Assembly (NCBI GenBank): GCA_965112735.1
Contig: OZ218958.1
Coordinates: 124,001-188,000, forward strand
Reading direction: 5' to 3'
DNA: 64,000 bases
Origin: Phaeosaccion multiseriatum
Lineage: Eukaryota; Ochrophyta, other classes
The notes under the pieces are model-generated. The model had not been told where the DNA came from and searched no databases. It saw only the letters and a program-made list of their open reading frames with translations. The position numbers and the translations under genes were made by a program. Of this stretch, positions 56,171 through 64,000 are shown one piece after another (within the stretch, counting starts at the first letter, position 1; each line of letters opens with the position of its first letter).

Positions 56171-59100
56171 CTCCTCTTCCTCCTCCCCCTCCTCCTCCCC
56201 CTCCTCCTCCCCCCCCCCCCTCCTCCTCCTCCTCCTCCTCCTCCTTCTCCCCCTTCCTCCCCTCCCCTCCTTCTCCTCTCCGCTCTGCCCCCACTCGTAA
56301 TCGCTGCTTCCTCGAAAGGTTGTCACTAGAGTGGACGTCATCGGCCCACCGGAGCCAATAAGCGAGGAGGGCAGCAGCAATTTCGGTGATGGAAGCAGCA
56401 ACTTCGGCGGCGGAACCGATAGTTTCGGTGTGAGCAGCAGTATCGGTGGAAGTAGCAGCAGTAGCAACAGCAGCAGCAGCAATATTGGCGGCAGAAAGTG
56501 CACCACAGCCCCCTCCCCCCCCCCGATTTGCATCTCCCCGCCCTTATCGGAGCCCCACGCGTTTCCTCGCGTGCTTAGAGGCCATGGCGGGGACATCAAC
56601 CGTCTGGCGTTTGTTGACTTACCCATGCCGGGAGGGGGCGCCAGTGGGAGTGCAGATTCGGCGAGGAGGGGCGGAGCAAGCGGAGCAGGCGGAGCGGTTT
56701 CGGGAGGGGCAGACCAGAGCGGATTCGGGGCAGACCAGAGCGGATTCGGGGGGCTCTCCTCGATACCAGGAGGCGGTTCTATTCAGGTACTTATGAGCTG
56801 CTCCGACGATGAGAGCGTGCGCATGTGGCACCTCCGGACAGGCAAGGTCATCGCCATCTTCGGAGGTGAGGGAGGGAGGGAGGGAGGGAGTCGCCGTTTC
56901 AGAATGGATCGATTGCTTTGCTTCGCTTTGCTTTGCTTTGCCCTTGCCTTGCCTTCGTCCCCCTCCTCTTCCTTTGCCCCCCCCCCCCCTGGACGTATGC
57001 CTCTAACATGCCTTTCTCCGATGTGCCTCTAACTGTTTAGGGCACTGCGGCCACGAGTGCCCGGTAACCTACTTCGAGCCACACCCTAGCGGAATGCGCA
57101 TGGCCTCGGGCGGTAAGTCAATGAGTGAATAGAGGGGGGGCGGTAAGTCAATGAGTGAGGAGAGGGAGTGTGACAAACCAAACCATACCGCCCCGTAGCC
57201 TCCCTCCCTTCCTGTTGCTCTCTCCCCCTCTCACTCCCTCCCTCTCTCCCCATGTGCCTCCATCCAGATTACAAAGGGACCATCAAGATTTGGGCCCTGG
57301 ACACCCCGGCCATCCAACTGGCACTCACAGAGGGGGACGCGTACACCCCGGGGGAGGGCAAGGTGCCTCCCAGACACGCCGCAGAGATGTTCCCCCTCTT
57401 CAGCACCTCCAAGGTAGGGAGTGGGGGGACTGGTACCTAGTTTCGTACCTACTTACGTACCTAGTCACGTACTTGCTTACGTGATGCTACGTAAGAATAC
57501 ATGTACACAGAGAGAAGATTCTTCCTCTCCCTCCTCCCGCCTCCCTTCCCCCCTCCTCCCTCCTCCCGCCTCTCTTCCTCCCTCCCTGCCTCCTCCCTCC
57601 ACCCTCCTTCTCCTCCCTCCCTGCTGGTACTGCCATATCACCAACTGTGCTGCTGTATCACCAACTGGTCGTGGTCCATTTGTGACCCCCCTGCACAGCT
57701 GTACTACAGTCTGGTGGACGGCATCAAGTGGGTGGGGCACGCGCTTCTGACCAACAGCGTCGACAGCACGGTAAGCAAGCAAGCAAGCAAGCAAGGGCGT
57801 TTGTGGGGGGGGGTGTTTTGGTTTGACGGAGGAGCCTTCCTTCCCATTTGCACTTCCAAAGAGAAGAGAGAGAGAGAGAGAGACAGACAAGTCACTTCCG
57901 TACTGGTACGTACGCTTCTAATTCTCTGGTCTGGAATGTCCTTCCTCCTCCCCTCCCCTCCCCCTTCCCCTCAGGTAACGATGTGGTGCCCCGACCCTTC
58001 GCCCCGTCGGCCTGATCAGCTCACCGTTCTGAAACGCTTCAAATTCGAGCACGCTGACCTCTATTATCTTCGCTTTGGAGTGTGCCCTTCGGCGCGCATC
58101 CTCGCGGCGGGCAACACGTGGGGCCAAGTGTACATCTGCGACCTTCAGGTAAGCTTACGTAAGCTTACTTACGTGCGGTGCCAGGGAGAGAGAGAGGAGG
58201 ATGGGCCTTCTCTGCCTCTGCCTCCGCCTCCGCCTCTCACTCTCACTCTCACTCTTACTCTCCCTCTCTCTCACGCTCTCTCCCTCTCACCCTCTCTCTC
58301 CCTCTCCCTCTCCCTCTCTCCCTCTCCCTCTCTCCCTCTCCCTCCCTTTCTCCCTTCCTCTCCTCCTCCCTCCCTCCCCCGGTGTCCAGGCGCGGCTGCC
58401 CGACGGGAAGGTCAACATAATGCCAAAGGCGGTGCAAATCCTCACCCCCTCCCAAGAGAAGGATGGGCTGGGCAGGGACGGGTGGGGGGGGGCAAGTAGC
58501 GCTTCAGAGGGAAGGGGCAAGGGCAAGGGGAAGGGGAAGGGGAAGGGAAAGGGCAAGATGATGAGGGGAAAGCTCATGATTGGGGACTGCGTTAGAGCGG
58601 TGAGTGAGTGAGGGAGGGAGGGAGGGAGTGGGTGGAAGGGAGGGGAGGAGGGGGGAGGGGGAGGAGAGGGGAAGGAGAGAGGGAGGGAGGGAGGGAGGGA
58701 GGGAGGGGGCGCGAAGGTCCGAAGGTAGAGCTTGCTGTGCTCTGCACTTTAGAATTGGAGGCGTATGGGAGGGGAGATTGTGGACCATTTCCTTTGACCA
58801 TTTCCTGGCATGTGTTCATCCCCCCCTCTCCCTTACTCTCTCTCTCTCTCTCTCTCTTTCATCCCTTCTCCATCCCGTCCCCTCCCCTCGCATATGACAC
58901 CCTTCGCCCATCCCCCCCCTCCCTCCCTCCACTCTCAGAACGCGTTCAACCCGTCAGGCAGCATGCTTGCAACGACGTTCAAGAACACGCTGGTCGTGTA
59001 CTCCATCACCCCCCCGACCTTCAAGACCAACCCCGACCTTCACCTTCAAGGCCTTCAAGGCCCAAGGGAGGAGACGCTGGGGGCAGCAGCAGCAGCAGGG

Positions 59101-59505
59101 GCAGCAGCAGGGGCAGCAGCAGCAGTGGCGGCAACAGCACCAGCGGCAGGAGGAGGAGCAGTGGCGGCAGCAGCAGGAGCAGGAGCAGCAGCAGGAGGAG
59201 CAGCAGGAGGAGCAGCAGGAGGAGCAGCAGGAGGAGCAGCTGGAGCTCCAACTCCAAAGGCGCGGGGTACTAGAAGCTTTCTCGCCGGCTTCGAGGGGAC
59301 AGAGGGAGATGATGGTGAGTCTTCTTCTTCCTCCTCTTCCTCTCCTCCTTCTCCCTCTGCTTCCGGTGCTGCCCCTCCTGGAGCATCCCCGGCCATCGCT
59401 AGAGCTGCTGCGGCGGCTGCTGCTGCAAGCGCTGCCATTACGGCGGCGGCGGCGGCCACAGGGGGCAAGGCCAGAGGGGGCAAGGCCGCAGGGGCGAGGA
59501 GATGA
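53522..59505 (+). CDS. EED: EED/ESC/FIE-type WD40 protein, Polycomb PRC2 subunit
   Basis: Exons 53522-54484 (donor uncertain; 54538 is possible), 54736-54783, 55192-55311, 55677-55817, 56319-56865, 57041-57112, 57268-57413, 57699-57770, 57975-58148, 58390-58599, 58939-59505; about 1019 aa. EED is the WD40 subunit that binds trimethyl-lysine and activates the H3K27 methyltransferase of PRC2. Family landmarks in order: ATVASNRVHVYRAEPG, YEDGDADEWFYALAW, ILAVAGARGTIKLID, VLRGHGGDINRLAF, LMSCSDDESVRMWHLRTGKV, IAIFGG, GTIKIWALDTP, DGIKWVGHALLTNSVDSTVTMW, RFKFEHADLYYLRFG, LAAGNTWGQVYICDLQ. It is twice the usual size because of a Ser/Ala-rich N-terminal region of 320 residues, a Ser/Gly insertion in exon 5, a Gly-Lys run in exon 10 and an Ala/Gly-rich tail. 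The start has the context ACCATGG, though the frame is open further upstream. Confidence 0.93.
54784..55116 (+). repeat. (GTGA)n microsatellite starting exactly at a splice donor
   Basis: EED intron 2 begins GTGAGTGAGTGAGTGAGT and stays a GTGA/GTCA/GTAA repeat for 330 bp, so dozens of GTGAGT donor-like sites follow the true one. Confidence 0.95.
55480..55676 (+). repeat. 29-bp tandem repeat ending in the acceptor of EED exon 4
   Basis: About seven units of ATGCCCCTAAATGCCC plus TTACTATGCCCGT. In the last, TTACTAT becomes TTACTAG and forms the 3' splice site at 55675-55676. Confidence 0.92.
56009..56275. repeat. CTC microsatellite in EED intron 4
   Basis: Almost pure CTC repeats, 250 bp. Poly-Leu, poly-Ser and poly-Glu frames are artefacts. 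Confidence 0.95.
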
Positions 59506-59593
59506 TACAGATGAGATGCAAGAGGTGCCCAGCCCTACAAGAGGTGCCCTCCAAGAGGGCAAGAGGCAAGAGGGGCGGCAGGAGCTGCGAGAA

Positions 59594-59706
59594 TCGACCC
59601 CTGACGCACTATGGCCCACATTCTCGATAGCGCGCTATCGGGCCCCGGGGGGCCGGATAGCGGATCGGCTGGCGCCGGCGATAGCGGATAGTGCGTCAGG
59701 GGTCGA
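59594..59706. mobile_element. 113-bp MITE-like foldback element
   Basis: Perfect 19-bp terminal inverted repeats (TCGACCCCTGACGCACTAT) enclose a GC-rich, self-complementary core. The element is flanked by the direct repeat CGAGAA (59588-59593 and 59707-59712). It lies 88 bp after the EED stop, probably in its 3' UTR. Confidence 0.85.
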
Positions 59707-59871
59707 CGAGAACGTAGGAGGTGGCACGGCACGAGTACTGGAGGACGACAAGTAGAGGTGGAATCCTCCCCCAACATCCACCAATCCACCAATCCACCAA
59801 TCCACCCCGTCGAAGGCCCCAAGAGGCCTCAAGAGGCCTCAAGGGCATAGATAGACACATGTCCAAGGGCC

Positions 59872-60149
59872 TCGGCTCCAGGCGAGGTTTCTCGGGCTTT
59901 AGGCTTCTGGGCCGTAGCCCCCTCCAGGCTTCGGGCTTCTGGCCGCAGGCCAGCGTAGGCTTCTGGCCGCAGGCCAGTGGTCAGGCTTCAGGCTTCTCAG
60001 GCTGGGAGAAAAATGGGGGACTTGGCAGGCTTTTCGCTACTTTCTGCAGGCTTCTGGCCGCAGGCCAGCCGCAGGCTTCTTACTTTCGGCCGCAGGCCGC
60101 CGCGGGCTTCTGCTTTATCGGGGGCCCGAGAAACCTCGCCTGGAGCCGA
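59872..60149. mobile_element. 278-bp MITE-like foldback element
   Basis: Perfect 26-bp terminal inverted repeats (59872-59897 and 60124-60149) start TCGGCTCCAGGCGAGGTTTC. Direct repeats AGGGCC flank it (59866-59871, 60150-60155). The interior holds about six copies of GGCTTCTGGCCGCAGGCCAG, themselves partly palindromic. Confidence 0.88.
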
Positions 60150-60155
60150 AGGGCC

Positions 60156-61016
60156 GGCATGGGCACAACACACCAGATGCTAGGGTAGAGGGTAGGGGGG
60201 TAGGGCCAAGGCGAAGCTTCGCTTCCAGCAAGGGGCAAGGGGGTGGTGTTGCTAATGACATACATACATACATACATCATTGCCCCCAAAAACCAAAAAC
60301 TACCACCAAGGCACGCACCAAGTCCACAAAAATGGCGGTTTCGTTTTTTTCCACACTTGGGTCGGGAGCCACATGCTGGAGGGGCGACAGCTTTGAGGAA
60401 GACGTGCGTGTGAGTGAAGGTGCGTGGGGGAGTGCGTAGTAGGATTGGTAGGGTGGGAGTGCTGAGGGCAGGACCGGTGCTGGATATCTCCCTCTCTCAG
60501 GGCAGATCCGAACGACACACAAAGGAAAAAAAAGCACGAACGGGCACCTCACTCACGCCTTTTGAGTCTGGGGGAGGTTTCGAGGGTTGCGTGCACTCGA
60601 CAGCAGCAGACAGAGGTGGGAAAGTCGGCACGGGGATAAGGACGGTGGGAGGCTGAGTGGTTGCGATGTTCTGCTTGTTCGTATTCCCTAACCTTCTCCT
60701 CCGACCCCTTCACCCTGCTCCCATGGGGCGTTTTTGCTCTCCCCGTGTGTGCGTGTGTAGGTCAGCAGCGATAGCAAGAGGCCAACATCCACAGCAAAGA
60801 GAAGGTGGTAGAGTAAGCTTCAGAAACAGGGCGTTTTGAGAGCGAGGCAGGTCCTCTGGAACACAAGCACAATTGGTGGAGTTAGAGGGGTGGCACGCAG
60901 AGAGGGCAAGGCACGGAGCAGCCCGGAGAGCAGAAGTGCGGAGAAAAGGACCAAGGCGAGGAGGAGAGGCGCAAGCAGCAGTGGTAGGATCTGGACGGGA
61001 GAGCAGAGAGCCAAAG
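60156..61016. other. Spacer and likely promoter of the Zn2Cys6 gene
   Basis: Contains an ACAT run (60261-60279). A frame starting MAVSFFSTLGSGATCW (60332) is short and has no support. The frame upstream of 61017 is open back to about 60873, so a longer start is possible. Confidence 0.4.
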
Positions 61017-62398
61017 ATGGCGGCCTCTGCTTACCCCCAGCCTCCAACCCAGCTCCCCCACCCCCTTCCCCAGCAGCAGCAGCAGCAGCAGCAGCAGCTG
61101 GATGCTCCTATACCATCTCCGACGGGCGGTGTGAGCGCTGGTGTGGGACGATCAGCCAAATTCAGCATGGGCTCCACGGGGGTCGGGCGGGTAAGTGTGA
61201 GGATGGGGGGGGGGGGAGAGAGAACAAGGAAGTAGTGAGTGAAAGGGTGGAGTACGCATAGAAAAGGGAGCCAGCAGGGGCAGGGGCAGAGGAAGGGGAG
61301 CTTCTCTCTCTTGTCCAGTGCCATTGGAGGAGGGATGGGAGGAGGAGCGTGGGGTGTGTGAAAGAGGGGCAGCCCGCTAGAGGTGGGGCTGTCCCGTGCT
61401 GTCCGGTGCCAAGAGAGAGTAGTTGTTCTGCTATATATGGGAGGGGAAGCAGTAGGAGAAGCACCAGTGAGAAAGGACCCTTGATGCCAGCATCACGGAC
61501 ATGCTGCAGACAAGGCAATAATTGGTCATGAGGACGGGTGCAGAGGCTAGGCAGAGAGCCCACCATCAAGAGGCAAGAGGCATCCACCCATCCATCCATC
61601 CATGCCATCGATGTTGTGTGCCCACCTCTCACCCTCTCCACTTGGGGCAGCAGATGGCAGCAGATGGTGATTCTCCTGCCCTCGCCCTCCTCGCCCTCGG
61701 AGCTCTCGTCTGCGATTCTTAACAACCCACCCACCCATCCCCCTCACTACACCCCTCCCTCGCCCCACTGTCAGCCGAGTCCCCGCGGAATGCGATCCGC
61801 GTGTGACTTTTGCCACACAAAACGCATCAAGTGCAAGCGCGACGAAAACGCCGCCAAGTGTCAGCAGTGCTCCGCCCGAGGCCTAAACTGCAAATTCTCG
61901 CCCAAAGAGAAGACGGGTCCCAAGCCCAAGAATGTTCGCTCTCGGAGCTCTAGTCCGGTACCTGGTGTCGGGGCGGGTGGGGGCCTCTCCTCGGTCTCCT
62001 CTTCGGTCTCTTCGATGGGTACAATACCCATGACCAAGTTGACGAGCGTTTCGAGTTTATCGAGTGTGTTGGAGCCGCGCAGTTCCAGTTCCAGTGGCCT
62101 GGGCGTGCATACGGGTAGTAGTCAAAACCTTCATGAGCATGTGGGCGGGGGCGGCGGCATGGGTGGTATGTTCAAGGGAGAGGGAGTAGGAGGAGGAGGA
62201 GGAGGAGGAGGGGCGGGGGGGGGGGGGTTGAGCAGCCTGGGGAGCGGCCTCAGCAAGGGAGGGGGTGGAGGCGTGGGGCAGCTGGGCCTGCTCGGTACCG
62301 GCCTGTGCTCTCCCTACAGTTCGGATCTCGTCCATAAGTATGGGGGCTTGGGCGCGGGTGCCAACAGCAGCAGTAGTGGTAACAAGAGAAGCGGCAGT

Positions 62399-62433
<35 letters not shown>

Positions 62434-64000
62434 GAGTGGCAGTCCTTTGAGCATCGGTATCGGTCGAGAGGAGGCCATTCGGCGGGAGCAGCGCTTCCTC
62501 ACCCTCTTCCTACGCTCAGTGGGTCAGCTCCTCGTCTTTGTGGAGCCCTCCGTGCTCGAGACAGCCCTCCAGGAGAGGAACGACGCTAGCGCCCCCGGGG
62601 TGACCGCCGCGGCATCAGCTGCCATCCACAACTCGGACCGAGCGGCAGTGTTGGCATCAGCCCTGGCGGTTGGGGCTCTGATTGCTAACGATCGGGCTGC
62701 GGACATGTATCACACCGCCGCCAGGACCACCCTCAAGGCCGTGAGCGACAAGCCCACAGAGAACGTGGCCGCCGCGCTGTGCATACTGGCCTTCTTCTGG
62801 CAGTACAAGGGTGAGTGGACGGGGAGGAAGGGGGGGTGAGCGAGACAGTGAATGCCTTTTTTGTCTTCTTGTCTTCTTGTGGTAGTATCGGGTTGAGTGG
62901 AAAGGAAGGGGGCGTAAGAAAGTAAGTCAGGGGGGGAGTGAGTCTGTGAGTCAGTGAATTGGTGAGGCAGGAAGGGCGTTTGAGTGAGTGAGTCAGTAGG
63001 GGTATGTGAGTGAGTGAGTGAGTGAGTCAGTAGGGGTATGTGAGCGAGTGAGTCTGGCCTTGTACTGGTGCAACACTGTGGCATGACTGTACAAGGATGA
63101 GTGAGTGAGTCAGTGAGGAGACAAAGGGGAGGGAGAGCGCCTTTGTACCCTGTCTCTCCTTCCTTCCTTCCTCCCACTCTTTCACTCCCTCACCTCTCCC
63201 TTCCATCCTTCCCCCTTCCTCTCTCATCCCTCCCTGCCTCCCTCCCTTCCTTCCTTCCTTCCTTCCTCCACTCTCCCCCCCCCCCCCCCCTTCAGGCGAG
63301 GACGATCAGAAGGAAGCTTACCTCGCCAACGCGCGCATGTGCCGCAGCTTGATCGGGGGGGGGCTCTCCTTCTCCCGCAACCTCGCTCTCTGCCTCGAGC
63401 ACCTGGACTACGAGAAGGAGGCCCACGGAGGCCCACGCCCCGCCGACTGCAACCTCTTCTCCTCTCGGCAGCTGGCCCTCCACACCGTGTCCTGCCTGCT
63501 CAATGCTATGAGTGCGCTGATGGACCCCCTGCAAGGGGAAGGTGTGGCGGAGCTGTACACCAGCAAGCTCAAAGAGTGCGGTGACAGGCTCCAAGCCGAG
63601 TCGGGGGGGGCAGGGGATGGAGGAGGAGGAGGAGGAGGAGGAGGAGGAGGAGGGAGGGTGACTGGTTCTTCCTCTCCCCCGGTGGGCTCGGAGCTGCCGC
63701 TGCTGCTGTGTAGGTCGCTCAACTGCTTCACCCTCGTCATGCTCGGTGAGAGCCTCCTCGCTGCACTCAGTTCACTCACTTTGCTTTGCTTTGCTTTGCT
63801 TTGCTTTGCTTTGCTTTGCTTTGCTTTGCTCGGACCTCACCCCTCTGTGTCAAGCGCCCATTCCCAAACCCATCTCTCTCTGTTGTGTAGGCAGAGCAGT
63901 GTATCTCTATCTCTCTTCCCCTCTCTCTCTCTGTTGTGTAGGCAGAGCAGTGGATCTCTATCTCTCTTCCCCTCTCTCTCTCTGTTGTGTAGGCAGAGCA
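61017..64000 (+). CDS. Zn2Cys6 (Gal4-type) transcription factor, 3' end outside window
   Basis: Exons 61017-61190, 61775-62810, 63296-63745 and a further exon beginning at 63891, 63942 or 63993. The first exon gives MAASAYPQPPTQ and a Gln run. The DNA-binding domain opens the second exon: CDFCHTKRIKCKRDENAAKC followed by QQCSARGLNC, exactly C-x2-C-x6-C-x8-C-x2-C-x6-C, with the basic linker KEKTGPKPKN. Ser/Gly-rich low complexity follows. From about 62455 a helical region (REEAIRREQRFLTLFLRSVG, AAALCILAFFWQYKGE, NARMCRSLIGGGLSFSRNLA) resembles the regulatory middle domain of fungal Zn2Cys6 factors. The target is unknown. Such factors are typical of fungi and scarce elsewhere. Confidence 0.85.
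63779..63830. repeat. TTTGC pentanucleotide repeat
   Basis: Ten copies of TTTGC in the last visible intron; a shorter run is at 56915-56940 in EED intron 5. Confidence 0.95.
63881..64000 (+). repeat. Triplicated 3' splice acceptor of the Zn2Cys6 gene
   Basis: A 51-bp unit with pyrimidine tract and TGTTGTGTAG|GCAGAGCA is present three times; acceptors end at 63890, 63941 and 63992. The spacing is a multiple of three and the units are open in the gene's frame, so all three acceptors give in-frame products. Confidence 0.92.

Noticed and set aside
55644-56361. Poly-Glu, poly-Gly, poly-Leu frames of 200-250 codons
   Set aside because: CTC/GAG repeat in EED intron 4.
57651-57698. CTGTATCACCAACTG motif as the acceptor of EED exon 8
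   Set aside because: The frame and consensus place the acceptor at CTGCACAG (57698), 31 bp after the motif; the motif is only nearby here.

Overview
This is a window of nuclear DNA from a eukaryote. Genes are split by many short GT-AG introns, and introns and spacers are full of microsatellites and minisatellites. I read it as a heterokont (stramenopile) alga or close relative, from three lines of evidence. The prolyl 4-hydroxylase begins with a signal peptide followed by an ASAFAP-like motif (ACA|FVPQ), as in plastid-targeted proteins of algae with red-derived plastids. Three loci encode C-x4-C-x9/10-C-x2-H zinc-finger repeats of the kind common in stramenopiles. A Polycomb EED protein and a Zn2Cys6 regulator occur together. 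The species cannot be fixed from the sequence.

Layout. 1-6238 (+): 3' part of a Cid1/TUTase-type nucleotidyltransferase, 12 exons visible. 7147-8640 (-): a 2-Cys peroxiredoxin joined in frame to a thioredoxin domain, divergent from a zinc-finger gene (8868-10741, +). 11616-15698: a decayed Ty1/copia element rearranged into a five-LTR array inside an inverted repeat. 15710-17576: tandem repeats of unknown origin. 17577-19400 (+): membrane-anchored aspartic protease. 19777-26739 (-): a phase-consistent gene with an unknown N-terminal region, a Q-rich segment and seven C-terminal zinc fingers; one intron holds an array of about 3 kb of 344/345-bp repeats. 27446-28329 (+): uncertain lysine-rich gene. 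29023-30126: inverted segmental duplicate of the 8.1-9.3 kb locus (zinc-finger copy plus broken peroxiredoxin). 31429-31949 (-): small unknown protein, divergent from a prolyl 4-hydroxylase (32160-34681, +). 36238-41072 (-): a BTB protein of the KIAA1841/SANBR type. 43115-53068 (-): complete 19-exon coatomer beta subunit (999 aa). 53522-59505 (+): EED/ESC/FIE, the WD40 subunit of PRC2. 59594-60149: two small foldback elements with 6-bp target duplications. 61017 to the window end (+): Zn2Cys6 transcription factor, cut at the edge.

The genes form no operon or pathway; they are housekeeping and regulatory genes of a compact genome, with three likely bidirectional promoters (Prx/zinc finger, small protein/P4H, beta-COP/EED). 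The notable signal lies at the introns. Splice donors and acceptors are repeatedly tandem-duplicated together with their flanks. A 13-bp motif, GTTGGTGATACAG, is scattered through introns and coding exons in both orientations, and in the BTB gene it forms a 3' splice site.
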